Part shown: positions 16,551-25,785 of the stretch, in pieces
How the letters are laid out: every line of letters starts with the position of its first letter
Numbering within the stretch: the first letter of the stretch is position 1
Origin: Burkholderia ubonensis
Lineage (GTDB): Bacteria; Pseudomonadota; Gammaproteobacteria; Burkholderiales; Burkholderiaceae
Assembly: GCF_001718695.1 (NCBI RefSeq)
Contig: NZ_CP013420.1
Span: 2,914,001 to 2,978,000, forward strand
Length of the DNA stretch: 64,000 bases
Reading direction: 5' to 3'
Notes under the pieces: model-generated
The model's database searches: none
Told to the model about the DNA's origin: nothing
The model's input: only the letters and a program-made list of their open reading frames with translations
Position numbers and translations under genes: made by a program

Positions 16551-18307
16551 GCGGGCGTCGCCTCCCGCGCGGCCGGCGGCGCGGACAGCACGCCGGACGC
16601 GACGTCGCGGCGTCCGGCGCGCACGGTGAAGCGGATCGCGCCGCTCGCCGCCGCGTCGAACGCGAGGTCGAGCGGCTCGCCGGGCGCGGCCGGGCTCAGG
16701 AATTTCGCGGAGCCGAGCCGCCACGCGTGCAGCGGACGCTTCAGCGCCGCGCCGATCGCGGTGATCGCGTGATCGAGCAGCACGACGCCCGGCACGATCG
16801 GGTGGCCGGGGAAGTGGCCGGGCAGCGCCGGATGGTCGGCGGGGATCGTGAAGGCGAGCGCGTTCGCCGCGTCGGCGTCGCGGCCGGGCGCGGCCGACAC
16901 GGCCACGCGCGTATGCCGGGCGACCAGCGCCGCGAGCACGTCGCGCGGCAGCTTGCCGGTGTCGTTGCGCGGCAGCGCATCGACGAACACGAGCGGGCGC
17001 GGCATGAACGCGGGATCGATCCGCTCGCGCAGCGCGCGTTGCAGGTCGGCGGCCGCCAGCGTCGGCGCGACGACGAGCGCGACGAGACGCGTGACGGGCT
17101 CGACGCCCGCAGCGGCGTCGGCCGGCGCGGGGTCGTCCGGCACGAAGAACACGCCGTCGACGACGCCGGGGACCGCAATGAGCTGATGGTTCAGGTACGC
17201 GAGCGACGTGCGCTTGCCGGCGATGTTGACGAGGTCCGCCTTGCGGCCGTGCAGCAGGAAGCGGCCGTCGCCGAGCAGTTCGAGCGCGTCGCCCATCGGC
17301 ACGGGCGCGTCGACATGCGCGCCCGACACCCACATGGTCGGCCCGCCGTCGTCGTCCGCGCTTTCGCGCGCGTCGACGCGGATGCCCGGGAACAGTTGCC
17401 AGGCCGCGTCCTGCGCGGTGCGGCGCGTCGCGATCTGGCCGGTCTCGGTGCTGCCGTAGATCTCGACGAGCGGCGCGCCGAGCGCGGCCTCGGCTTCGCG
17501 CGCGAGCGATGCCGCGAGCGGCGCGGTCGCCGACAGCACGAGTGCGGCGCGCGGCAGCGCGTGCGCGGACGACAGCAGCGCGCGCAGGTGGATCGGCGAC
17601 GCGACGAGCACGCGCGGCTGCGGCACCGCGTCGAGCGCCGCGCGGATGTCGAGCGGGTAGAACGGCAGGCAGTTGCTGAACGCCAGCCCGCCAACCAGCG
17701 CGAGCAGCACCGTCGCTTCGAAGCCGTACATGTGCTGCGCGGGCACGGTGCCGACCAGCGTGTACGCGCGGCCGTCGAGCAGCCCGAGGCGCTCGGCCGA
17801 TGCGCGCAGGCAGCCGACCAGGCTGCCCCAGGTCTTGCGGTGCGGCACCGGCGCGCCGGTCGAGCCGGACGTGAACACATAGGCCATGAGCCGCGACGCG
17901 TCGATCTGCGGGACGACGAACGGCGCATCGCCCGAGTCGACCACACCGTCCGCCGGCGCGGCGTCGGGATACGCGAAGCGCGGCAGGTCGATCGTGCAGC
18001 CGGGCGCGTCGTGCAGGCAGAACGCATCGGGCGCGAACGACGCGAGCCGGCGGACCGTTTCCGGCGTCTGCGTGGACGGCAGCAGGCTGACCTTGCCGGC
18101 GACGAGCGCCGCGCACAGGCCGACCGCGAAGCGGTAGCGATCGCGGCACACGTTGAACACGTGGCCGCCCGCGGGCAGCGCGGCGGCCACGCGCGCGACG
18201 TCGGCGAGGAACGTGCGCACGGTCACGCGCGCGCCGTCGCGCCATGCGATCGTCTGCTCCGGGGACGAATGGAAAACCAGCGGGAATACCAGCGGGTGAG
18301 TCGGCAT
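16547..18307 (-). CDS. Acyl-AMP ligase fused to FabZ-like dehydratase
   Basis: This is a two-domain protein of 586 residues. Residues about 15-460 form an ANL adenylation domain: the phosphate loop TSGSTG is at 146-151, followed by EIYGSTETGQIATRR and a DLVNIAGKR-type hinge. From about 470 a hotdog dehydratase domain follows, with LPGHFPGHPIVPGV near 495-508, the FabA/FabZ signature. The first domain would activate an aryl or acyl starter and load it on the ACP; the second would dehydrate chain intermediates. In canonical aryl polyene clusters these are usually two genes (ApeH and ApeI). The starter acid is not identifiable. Confidence 0.83.
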   Translation of the reverse strand: MPTHPLVFPLVFHSSPEQTIAWRDGARVTVRTFLADVARVAAALPAGGHVFNVCRDRYRFAVGLCAALVAGKVSLLPSTQTPETVRRLASFAPDAFCLHDAPGCTIDLPRFAYPDAAPADGVVDSGDAPFVVPQIDASRLMAYVFTSGSTGAPVPHRKTWGSLVGCLRASAERLGLLDGRAYTLVGTVPAQHMYGFEATVLLALVGGLAFSNCLPFYPLDIRAALDAVPQPRVLVASPIHLRALLSSAHALPRAALVLSATAPLAASLAREAEAALGAPLVEIYGSTETGQIATRRTAQDAAWQLFPGIRVDARESADDDGGPTMWVSGAHVDAPVPMGDALELLGDGRFLLHGRKADLVNIAGKRTSLAYLNHQLIAVPGVVDGVFFVPDDPAPADAAAGVEPVTRLVALVVAPTLAAADLQRALRERIDPAFMPRPLVFVDALPRNDTGKLPRDVLAALVARHTRVAVSAAPGRDADAANALAFTIPADHPALPGHFPGHPIVPGVVLLDHAITAIGAALKRPLHAWRLGSAKFLSPAAPGEPLDLAFDAAASGAIRFTVRAGRRDVASGVLSAPPAAREATPA

Positions 18308-18359
18308 AAATCGGTTGAAGCGTGAGGCAGTGGCCGGCGCAGCCGCGCCGGCCTTGGAA

Positions 18360-19004
18360 TCATCGCGACGGCTGGGTCGACGCGCGGTACGCGCGCATCG
18401 AGTCGGCCATCGTCGTGCGCGCGTCGCCCGGCAGCGCGAAGCGCCGGCACGCATGCTCGGCGGCGAACATCACGGCGACGAGCGGCAGCGACAGGTAGTT
18501 CGCGAACGTCGACCACGCGGCGATCGGCGCGGTCGCGAACAGCAGCGTCGACACGGCGGCGATCGCGACGAAGAACAGCATCCACGCGATCGTGATCTGC
18601 CGCGTGTAGCGCGCGATGGCCGGCGTGACCGCGCCGTGGACCATCGCCGCGAAGCGCGTGCAGAGCGGCGTCTGCCCGGCCGCCAGCGTGCGCCCGAACA
18701 GCAGCGCCATCGCGAGGTTGAAGCTCGCGTGCTCCAGATACAGGCCCCAGCCGAAATGCCGCGCGAGCGGTTCGCGCGCGGCCCACAGCGCGGCGGCGGC
18801 GAGCGCCCAGGCCGGCACGAGCCACGCGCGCCGCGGCGAGCGCAGCGCCGCGCCGAGCGCGAGCAGCAGCGGCGGCACGAGCGCCATCGCGAGTCCGAAG
18901 CCATGCGCGCCGGGCGTCGCGGCCGCGTAGTGCGCGCCGATCTGATACGCGGCGACCGCGGCCAGCGCGCCGGCGCCGCGCGCGATGGCGAGCGGCGTGC
19001 TCAT
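18360..19004 (-). CDS. COG4648 family membrane protein
   Basis: This 214-residue polytopic membrane protein has about five or six hydrophobic segments. It carries the conserved LEHASFNLAMALLFGRTL stretch near residue 90 and RYTRQITIAWMLFF near 132, both typical of the COG4648 family. Members are nearly always found in aryl polyene or related lipid clusters, but their role is unknown. It is the first gene of the minus-strand operon; 52 bases separate it from the AMP-ligase gene. The start at 19004 was chosen because translation further upstream has no hydrophobic or family-like sequence. Confidence 0.8.
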   Translation of the reverse strand: MSTPLAIARGAGALAAVAAYQIGAHYAAATPGAHGFGLAMALVPPLLLALGAALRSPRRAWLVPAWALAAAALWAAREPLARHFGWGLYLEHASFNLAMALLFGRTLAAGQTPLCTRFAAMVHGAVTPAIARYTRQITIAWMLFFVAIAAVSTLLFATAPIAAWSTFANYLSLPLVAVMFAAEHACRRFALPGDARTTMADSMRAYRASTQPSR

Positions 19005-19603
19005 CGCGGTGCTCCCGCTGCGCGGCGCGCCCGCGCACGGCCGATGGCCGCCGCGGTAGCGCGGCGTACGGCTGGACGGACGGGAGCGGGGCGAATGAAC
19101 GGGCGCGGCATGGCTGCTGGAAACATCGTGCGGATCGTCGCCCCACGCGTGCGTCGGGCTGTCAAAGGTCTTACGAAAAAGTCTTACGAAAAGGCTTGCG
19201 AACCATGGCCCGAACTCAGTCCGGGCCGGTGGTGACGCACGCACATTTTAGGGCCGCGGCGCGACGCTTCGTGATGGGCGCGGCCGGGTTTTGTAACGGA
19301 TTGTATGGCGGCCGCGCGCACGCGTCGCTGCGGCGATTCATTTCGAGTCGAAGCGGCGCAAGCGTCTCGTGCGATCGGGGCCTCCAACTGGCCCGCGCGC
19401 GGGCCCTTCAGTCTGTAACCATTCGCGGTATACGCCCCGATACCCGTCGACTAGAATCCGCGTAACTTTTACACATGGTCCCCCATAACGCAGGCGGGGA
19501 AGCCGGCAGACGCTGGCGCGACGGCGCTTCACACGCGCCGCGCGGGCACGGTGGCTGCCGGTTCGATGCGCCTTTCGCTGCCCCCGGCCGCCTGCCCGCA
19601 AGC
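19005..19603. other. Divergent promoter region of the aryl-polyene-like cluster
   Basis: These 599 bases between the minus-strand operon and the acp operon contain no supported gene. A -10-like TAGAAT lies at 19452-19457 for the rightward operon, but no good -35 box is seen. A perfect 16-base palindrome, GGCCCGCGCGCGGGCC, sits at 19390-19405. Regulators of the cluster would be expected to bind here; none is encoded nearby. Confidence 0.5.
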
Positions 19604-19867
19604 ATGATGAACGCACTGGAACAAGAGCTCGCCGCGCTGATCATCGGCGAACTGAATCTCGAAGACGTGTCGCTCGACGCAGTGACCGCCGACACCCCGC
19701 TGTATGGGGAAGGATTCGGGCTCGACTCCATCGACATCCTGGAAATCGCGCTGCTGATCTCGAAGAAGTACGGCTTCGAGCTGCGCTCGGACAATCCGGA
19801 TAACGAAAGGATCTTCGCGACGCTCGGCGCACTCGCCGCCTACGTCGCCGCGCATCGCGCGAAATGA
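19604..19867 (+). CDS. Acyl carrier protein
   Basis: This 87-residue acyl carrier protein has the phosphopantetheine attachment serine in GLDSIDILE (about residue 46). The fold is acidic and helical, with the length usual for the family. It would carry the growing chain made by the neighbouring enzymes. Two ATGs stand side by side (19604 and 19607); either gives essentially the same protein. It is the only ACP in the cluster, whereas aryl polyene clusters typically encode two. It differs clearly from a housekeeping AcpP, which would sit with fabD, fabG and fabF. Confidence 0.88.
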   Translation: MMNALEQELAALIIGELNLEDVSLDAVTADTPLYGEGFGLDSIDILEIALLISKKYGFELRSDNPDNERIFATLGALAAYVAAHRAK

Positions 19868-19975
19868 CGGCGGCGCGATACGGCACGCCATGGACGACGG
19901 CACGCGGCGACGCCTGCGGCACGATACGAGGCGGCGGCGTCGCTCAACGCGACGTGTAATGAACGGAGCCATTCG

Positions 19976-20696
19976 ATGCGCGCGCTCGTGACGGGCGGCA
20001 GCGGCGCGCTCGGGCAGGCGATCTGCGAAGCGCTGGCGCTGGCCGGCCATGAAGTCTGGGTGCACGCGAACCGCCATCTCGCGCAGGCGGAAGCGGTCGC
20101 GCAGCGGATCGTCGCGGCAGGCGGCGCCGCGCATGCGATCGCGTTCGACGTGACCGACGCCGACGCGGTCGGTCGACGCCGCGCTCGCGCGGCTCGTCGA
20201 CGACGCGCCGGTGCAGATCCTCGTCAACAACGCGGGCATCCACGCCGACGCGCCGATGGCCGGCATGTCGCGGCAGCAATGGCGCAGCGTGATCGACGTG
20301 ACGCTCAACGGCTTCTTCAACGTCACGCAGCCGCTGCTGCTGCCGATGATCCGCACGCGTTGGGGGCGGATCGTCAACATCGCGTCGGTCGCGGGCGTGA
20401 CCGGCAACCGCGGGCAGGTCAACTACGCGGCCGCGAAGGCCGGGCTGATCGGCGCGACGAAGTCGCTGTCGCTCGAGCTCGCGTCGCGCGGCATCACCGT
20501 GAACGCGGTCGCGCCCGGCATCATCGCGTCGCCGATGGCCGAGCACGCATTTCCCGCCGAGCGCATCAGGCAGCTCGTGCCCGCGCAGCGCGCGGGCCGG
20601 CCCGACGAAGTCGCGGGCATGGTCGCGTATCTCGTGTCCGATGCGGCGGCCTACGTGACGGGGCAGGTGCTGTCGGTCAACGGCGGTCTCGCATGA
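19976..20696 (+). pseudogene. FabG/ApeQ-type 3-ketoacyl-ACP reductase, frameshifted
   Basis: The first part (TGGSGALGQAI cofactor motif, then the AFDVTDADAV strand) is in one frame. The rest (ILVNNAGIHADAP, IASVAGVTGNRG, NYAAAK, ending NGGLA) is in another. The break is a tandem GGTC duplication (20167-20170 and 20171-20174); removing one copy restores a 238-residue short-chain reductase with an intact Ser-Tyr-Lys triad. As written, the upstream frame meets no stop until 21601. It runs through the reductase out of frame and then in frame through the glycosyltransferase, giving a 541-residue chimera. The reductase step is essential for polyene building, so either the pathway is dead, another FabG substitutes, or the duplication is an assembly error. 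Confidence 0.85.
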
Positions 20697-21601
20697 CGAT
20701 GCCCGCCGTGGAAACCCGATGCCGCGGTTCGTCGGCAGGTCATAAAATTCCGTCAGGATTCCCGTCTTCGACCTTGGCCGTGCCCATGTCCTCGCCGCGC
20801 GCTTCGTCCACCCATCTCGTGCTGATTCCGAGCTACAACCCGGGCATCCGGGTCGATGCGACCGTGCGCAGCGCCCGCGCGCTGTGGAACCCGGTGTGGG
20901 TCGTCGTGGACGGCAGCACCGACGGCAGCGCCGAGCGCCTGCAGGCGCTGGCCGAGCGCGATCCGGGGTTGCACGTGATCGTGCTGCCGGAGAACCGCGG
21001 CAAGGGCGCGGCGGTGCTCGCCGGGCTCGACGCGGCTGCCGCGCGCGGCTTCACGCACGTGCTGACGATGGACTCCGACGGCCAGCATCCGGCCCATCTG
21101 ATTCCCGCGTTCATGGCCGCGTCGCAGGCCGCGCCCGACGCGATGGTGCTCGGGATGCCGAAGTTCGACGCCGACGCGCCGCCGCTGCGCGTGCAGGGGC
21201 GGCGGCTGTCGAACGTGTGGGCCGACGTCGAGACGCTGTGGGCCGGCATCGGCGATTCGCTGTACGGCTTTCGCGTGTATCCGGTCGCGCCGCTCGCGGC
21301 GATCATGCACCGGCAGATGTGGATGCGCGGCTTCGACTTCGATCCCGAAGCGGCGGTGCGGCTGTGCTGGGCCGGCGTGCGCCCGATCCGCATCGACGCG
21401 CCCGTGCGCTATTTCCGCGAGAACGAGGGCGGCGTGTCGCACTTCCATTACGGGCGCGACAATGCGCTGCTCACATGGATGCACCTGCGGCTGATCGCGG
21501 GCTTCGTGGTGCGGCTGCCGCTGCTGGTCGCGCGCCGGCTTACGCGCCGCTCGCGCCGCGCGTTCGACCGGCCGCGACGCGGCGATCGACCGTCCCGCTG
21601 A
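20693..21601 (+). CDS. Family 2 glycosyltransferase (dolichyl-phosphate mannosyltransferase-like)
   Basis: This 302-residue GT2 enzyme has the N-terminal LVLIPSYNPG strand, the nucleotide-binding VVVDGSTDGS, PENRGKGAAVL and the metal-binding MDSDGQH. A basic, amphipathic C-terminal helix may attach it to the membrane. Related proteins form part of aryl polyene clusters, often fused to the acyltransferase. The ATG at 20693 overlaps the reductase stop (ATGA); a second candidate start at 20786 (MSSPRASS) would remove 31 residues that align poorly to the family. It probably adds a sugar to the lipid product or a carrier; donor and acceptor are unknown. Confidence 0.82.
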   Translation: MTMPAVETRCRGSSAGHKIPSGFPSSTLAVPMSSPRASSTHLVLIPSYNPGIRVDATVRSARALWNPVWVVVDGSTDGSAERLQALAERDPGLHVIVLPENRGKGAAVLAGLDAAAARGFTHVLTMDSDGQHPAHLIPAFMAASQAAPDAMVLGMPKFDADAPPLRVQGRRLSNVWADVETLWAGIGDSLYGFRVYPVAPLAAIMHRQMWMRGFDFDPEAAVRLCWAGVRPIRIDAPVRYFRENEGGVSHFHYGRDNALLTWMHLRLIAGFVVRLPLLVARRLTRRSRRAFDRPRRGDRPSR

Positions 21602-21738
21602 CCGTCAATCCGTTAACTATTGTTACTTTCGGCCGATTGCGCCGGCAATGGTCCTGTCATTAGACGTAAACGTCTGGTAATTTTCTGCCGTTTTATGCAA
21701 AATCGCCGCTTCGAAATACAACTACCGAGGGTACACAC

Positions 21739-22500
21739 ATGCAGTTGAAGAATGCGGTTGCAGCTTGTGGCGTGGCGTTCCTGCTGAGCGCGTGCGGCGG
21801 CGTGCAGGGTCTCGACGCGAACGGCCTCGCGTCGGCCGGCTCGAACATGCTCAAGGCGGCGACGCTGTCGGACGCCGACATCGCCGCGCTGTCGAACGAC
21901 TCGTGCAAGTCGAGCGACGCCCAGTCGAAGATCGCCGCGCCGGGCAGCGCGTACGCGAAGCGGCTGACGAAGGTGATGGCGGGCTTCGGCGACATGACGC
22001 TGAACGGCCAGAAGATCAACTACAAGGTCTACATGACCAAGGACGTCAATGCGTGGGCGATGGGCAACGGCTGCGTGCGCGTGTATAGCGGCCTGATGGA
22101 CATGATGAACGACGACGAGCTGCGCGGCGTGATCGGCCACGAAATGGGCCACGTCGCGCTCGGCCACTCGAAGAAGGCGATGCAGACCGCCTACGCGGTG
22201 AGCGCGGCGCGCAGCGCGGCCGGCGCGGCGTCGCCGGGCGTGGCGGCGCTGACCAACTCGCAGCTCGGCGACATCACCGAGAAGTTCATCAACGCGCAGT
22301 TCTCGCAGTCGCAGGAAAGCGCGGCCGACGACTACTCGTTCGACCTGCTCAAGCAGAAGGGCATGAACCAGAAGGGGCTCGTCACGTCGTTCCAGAAGCT
22401 CGCGAAGCTGGACGGCGGCAAGAGCTCGATGATGGATTCGCACCCGTCGTCGGCGAGCCGCGCGCAGCACATCCAGGATCGCATCGCGAAGGGCAACTGA
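21739..22500 (+). CDS. M48 family metalloprotease, lipoprotein (LoiP/YggG-like)
   Basis: This 253-residue lipoprotein has a signal sequence ending in the lipobox LSAC (Cys19). The zinc-protease motif HEMGH is at 134-138, with the third zinc ligand in the later ESAADD segment. It resembles E. coli LoiP, a small periplasmic M48 protease tied to envelope quality control. The gene stands alone: the glycosyltransferase ends 137 bases upstream, and two hairpins plus a T run follow the stop. Being next to a lipid-export cluster may be coincidence. Confidence 0.88.
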   Translation: MQLKNAVAACGVAFLLSACGGVQGLDANGLASAGSNMLKAATLSDADIAALSNDSCKSSDAQSKIAAPGSAYAKRLTKVMAGFGDMTLNGQKINYKVYMTKDVNAWAMGNGCVRVYSGLMDMMNDDELRGVIGHEMGHVALGHSKKAMQTAYAVSAARSAAGAASPGVAALTNSQLGDITEKFINAQFSQSQESAADDYSFDLLKQKGMNQKGLVTSFQKLAKLDGGKSSMMDSHPSSASRAQHIQDRIAKGN

Positions 22501-22503
22501 TCA

Positions 22504-22576
22504 AAGCGCCGGCAAGGCCGGCGCTTCAGTCTGCAGACGAACCCCGCGTTCTCCGGAGCGCGGGGTTTTGTTTTTT
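22504..22576 (+). terminator. Double hairpin terminator after the M48 gene
   Basis: AAGCGCCGGC/GCCGGCGCTT (22504-22526, 3-base loop) is followed by AACCCCGCG/CGCGGGGTT (22540-22567) and then TTGTTTTTTT. The second stem with its T run is a clear intrinsic terminator. It also separates the gene from the convergent lactate permease. Confidence 0.85.
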
Positions 22577-22581
22577 TCAGG

Positions 22582-24291
22582 TTACGGCACCATCCCCGGC
22601 AGCACGTACGCCTGCACGAGCGTGATCAGCCCGACGATCACGGCGAACAGGAGGCTGTGCCGGACCGTGAAGCGGAACAGCTCCGCTTCCTTGCCGACGA
22701 GGCCCGTCGCCGCGCACGCGACCGCGATCGACTGCGGCGAGATCATCTTCGCGGTTACGCCGCCCGTCGTGTTCGCGGCGACGGCGAGCGTGTCCGGCAG
22801 GCCGAGCTGGTGCGCGGTCGCCTGCTGCAGCGAGCAGAAGAGGGCATTCGACGACGTGTCCGAGCCGGTCAGGAACACGCCGAGCCAGCCGAGGAACGGC
22901 GAAAAGAACGGGAACGCGGCGCCGGTGCCGGCGAGCAGCAGCGCGAGCGTCGACGACATCCCCGAATAGTTCGCGACGAACGCGAACGCGAGCACGAAGC
23001 CGATCGACAGGATCGGGCGCGCGAGCGCCTTCAGCGTCTCGCCGAACGTGACGAGCGCGTCGCGCGGCTTCATCCGCAACAGCACGATCGAGATCAGCGC
23101 GGTCACGAGGATCGCGCTGCCGACGGCCGACACCAGGTCGATCTTCAGCACCGCGTCGAGCGCCTTCGGCGTCGCGACGATCGGGGCGGTCTTGACGACG
23201 AGCTGGTCGAGCGCCGGCACCCTGAACTTCAGCACGGTCGCGGCGAGCGCGCCGTGCGGGGCGAACAGCGCCTTGAACGGCGCGAGGCTCCACACGGTGA
23301 CGACACCCGTCAGGATCAGGAACGGCGACCACGCGCGCAGCGTCTGCGCGAACGTGTACGGCGACGCCTCGCGGCTCGTCGACGAACCGAAGCCGCCGAA
23401 GCCGGTGAGCGCCGCTGCGCCGCCGCCCGACGCGACCATGCCGCCGGCCGCCCCGCGGGCCGTCTGACGGGCGCTGCCCGGTTGCCACACCTTCAGGAAC
23501 GCGGCGAGCGCGACGAGGCTGACGAGCGACGACGTGATGTCCGGCAGCTCGGGGCCGAGATGATTCGACGTGAAGTACTGCGTGATCGCGAAGCTGCCGC
23601 CGGCGACGAGCGCGGCCGGCCACGTCTGCCGCACGCCGCGCAGCCCGTCCATCATGAACACGAGCCAGAACGGCACCGCGAGCGACAGCAGCGGCAACTG
23701 GCGGCCGGCCATCGCGCCGATATGGAAAGCGTCGATGCCGGTGACCTGCCCCGCGACGATGATCGGGATGCCCATCGCGCCGAACGCGACCGGCGCGGTG
23801 TTCGCGATCAGGCACAGCCCGGCCGCGTGCAGCGGGCGGAAGCCGAGGCCGACGAGCAGCGCGGCGGTGATCGCGACCGGCGCGCCGAAGCCGGCCGCGC
23901 CTTCGAGGAACGCGCCGAACGAGAAGCCGATCAGCAGCATCTGCAGCCGCTGGTCGTCGGTGATCGACAGCACCGACGCGCGGATGACGTCGAACTGGCC
24001 GGTCTTGACGACGATCCTGTACAGGAACACCGCGGCGACGATGATCCACGCGATCGGCCAGAGGCCGTACGCGAAGCCGAAGCCGGCTGCCGCGAGCGCC
24101 TGCGGCGCGGGCATCCGGTACGCGAGGATCGCGACGCCGAGCGACAGCAGCAGCGTGATCGCGGCCGCGACGTGCCCTTTCAGCCGCAAGCCGGCGAGCG
24201 CGACGAAAAAGAAGATGATCGGGATCGCGGCGACGAACGCCGACAGCCCGAGGCTGCCGAGCGGGGTATAGATCTGATGCCAGGCCTGCAT
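22582..24291 (-). CDS. lldP: L-lactate permease
   Basis: This 569-residue LctP-family permease imports L-lactate (also D-lactate or glycolate) with protons. It has about a dozen hydrophobic segments and the family landmarks [29 protein letters not shown] and [14 protein letters not shown] start at 24291 ([12 protein letters not shown]), with GGAG about seven bases upstream, rather than at 24306 where that ribosome site would be inside the gene. It is the last gene of the lutA-lutC-lutB-lldP operon, supplying the substrate for the Lut oxidase, and is presumably under LldR control. Confidence 0.93.
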   Translation of the reverse strand: MQAWHQIYTPLGSLGLSAFVAAIPIIFFFVALAGLRLKGHVAAAITLLLSLGVAILAYRMPAPQALAAAGFGFAYGLWPIAWIIVAAVFLYRIVVKTGQFDVIRASVLSITDDQRLQMLLIGFSFGAFLEGAAGFGAPVAITAALLVGLGFRPLHAAGLCLIANTAPVAFGAMGIPIIVAGQVTGIDAFHIGAMAGRQLPLLSLAVPFWLVFMMDGLRGVRQTWPAALVAGGSFAITQYFTSNHLGPELPDITSSLVSLVALAAFLKVWQPGSARQTARGAAGGMVASGGGAAALTGFGGFGSSTSREASPYTFAQTLRAWSPFLILTGVVTVWSLAPFKALFAPHGALAATVLKFRVPALDQLVVKTAPIVATPKALDAVLKIDLVSAVGSAILVTALISIVLLRMKPRDALVTFGETLKALARPILSIGFVLAFAFVANYSGMSSTLALLLAGTGAAFPFFSPFLGWLGVFLTGSDTSSNALFCSLQQATAHQLGLPDTLAVAANTTGGVTAKMISPQSIAVACAATGLVGKEAELFRFTVRHSLLFAVIVGLITLVQAYVLPGMVP

Positions 24292-24339
24292 GGTTGTCTC
24301 CTCCATGTATGTCTATCGGTACGGGTCAAAAAGCGGGTG

Positions 24340-25785
24340 CTACTCGGGCTGGCCGCGCGCGCGCAGCAGGTCGGACAGGCTGCGCGGCGCCGGTTCGAGC
24401 GGCGTGCGGTGCTGCGTCCAGCCCATCTGCTGCGCGGGCGCGAGCGCGCGCAGGCGCGTCGCCGCCCAGCGGAACGCGCGGTACGCGCGCGGATGCGCGA
24501 ACGCGCCGGACCAGAAGCGCCACGCGAGGTCTTCCGCGCGGCTGTAGTTCGCGCCCTGGCCGCGCAGCGGATGCGCGACCGGCTCGTCGGGCTTGCGGTT
24601 CGCCTCGGTGCGCAGCCGCACCAGCAGCTGCGGGATCGGAATCCGCACCGGGCACACCTCGCCGCACGCGCCGCATAGCGTCGACGCGGTCGGCAGGTCG
24701 GCGGTTGCGTTCAGGCCGAGCAGGTGCGGCGAGATGATCTTGCCGATCGGCCCCGGATAGGTCGTGCCGTACGCATGGCCGCCGATCCGCGTATAGACGG
24801 GGCAGTGGTTCATGCACGCGCCGCAGCGGATGCATTGCAGCGTCGCGCGCAGCTGTTCGTCCGCGTACGCCTGCGTGCGGCCGTTGTCGAGCAGCACGAG
24901 GTGCAGCTCGCGCGGGCCGTCGCGTTCGCCGTCGCGGCGCCCGCCGGTGATCAGGTTGAAGTAGGTCGTGATCGCCTGGCCGGTCGCCGAGCGCGTGAGC
25001 AGGCTCGACAGCGGCACGATGTGCTCGAGCTTCGCGACGACCTTCTCGATCCCCATGATCGCGATGTGCGTGTCGGGCACCGTGGTCGACAGACGGCCGT
25101 TGCCCTCGTTCTCGACGAGCCACAGCGTGCCCGTGTCGGCCGCCGCGAAGTTCACGCCCGACAGGCCGACGTCCGCATCGACGAACGCCTGGCGCAGTGC
25201 GCGGCGGCCGGTCTGGATCAGCTCGTCGACGTCTTCCGTGTAATGCGCGTCCGGAATGTGCGCCTCGAACAGTTCGGCGATGTCGCCGCGCGTCTTGTGG
25301 ATCGCGGGCATCACGATGTGCGACGGCTTTTCGCCGGCGAGCTGGACGATGTATTCGCCCATGTCGGATTCGATGCAGTCGACGCCGCGCGTGGCGAGGT
25401 AATGGTTCAGCTCGATTTCCTCGCTCGCCATCGACTTGCCCTTGATCACGCGGCGCGCCTGCTTCGCCTGCACGATGCCGAGCACGATCGCGTTCGCTTC
25501 GTCGGCCGTCTCGGCCCAGTGCACGCGCACGCCGGCCTCGGTGAGCCTCGCCTCGAGCCGTTCGAGCAGCGCCGGCAGCTGCGCGAGCGCATGCTGCCGG
25601 ATCGCCTCGCCGAGATCGCGCAGCTGCTGCAGCTCGGCGTCGTCGGGGAACTGCGTCGCGCGTTTGCCTTGCAGGAAATCCATCGCGCCGCGAAAGCTGC
25701 GGCGCAGCTTGGGATCGTCGAGCGCTCGGCGCGCGCGGGCCTTGAAGTCACCGGGGGCGACGAACTGCATCGGGTGGCCGCTCAT
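24340..25785 (-). CDS. lutB: Lactate utilization iron-sulfur protein LutB
   Basis: This 481-residue protein is a subunit of the LutABC L-lactate dehydrogenase complex that oxidises lactate to pyruvate. Residues about 60-300 form the LUD domain (KSMASEEIELNHYL, GEKPSHIVMPAIHKTRGDI). Two ferredoxin-like Cys clusters follow (CIRCGACMNHCPVY near 317 and CGACGEVCP near 367), giving two 4Fe-4S clusters. It overlaps lutC by 38 bases. Gene order here is A-C-B rather than the A-B-C of Bacillus. Confidence 0.93.
   Translation of the reverse strand: MSGHPMQFVAPGDFKARARRALDDPKLRRSFRGAMDFLQGKRATQFPDDAELQQLRDLGEAIRQHALAQLPALLERLEARLTEAGVRVHWAETADEANAIVLGIVQAKQARRVIKGKSMASEEIELNHYLATRGVDCIESDMGEYIVQLAGEKPSHIVMPAIHKTRGDIAELFEAHIPDAHYTEDVDELIQTGRRALRQAFVDADVGLSGVNFAAADTGTLWLVENEGNGRLSTTVPDTHIAIMGIEKVVAKLEHIVPLSSLLTRSATGQAITTYFNLITGGRRDGERDGPRELHLVLLDNGRTQAYADEQLRATLQCIRCGACMNHCPVYTRIGGHAYGTTYPGPIGKIISPHLLGLNATADLPTASTLCGACGEVCPVRIPIPQLLVRLRTEANRKPDEPVAHPLRGQGANYSRAEDLAWRFWSGAFAHPRAYRAFRWAATRLRALAPAQQMGWTQHRTPLEPAPRSLSDLLRARGQPE

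Noticed and set aside
19338..19616. Minus-strand ORF in the divergent promoter region
   Set aside because: No ribosome site or family resemblance, and it overlaps the probable promoter of the acp operon.
20211..20696. Independent short-chain dehydrogenase starting at 20211
   Set aside because: It lacks the N-terminal cofactor motif, which is found in the adjacent frame; it is the C-terminal part of the frameshifted reductase.
24292..24306. Upstream lldP start at 24306
   Set aside because: It would place the GGAG ribosome site inside the coding region; the start at 24291 matches the family N-terminus.
22657..24678. 673-residue plus-strand frame opposite lldP
   Set aside because: Shadow frame with extreme Arg/Glu content; the permease on the other strand has full family motifs.
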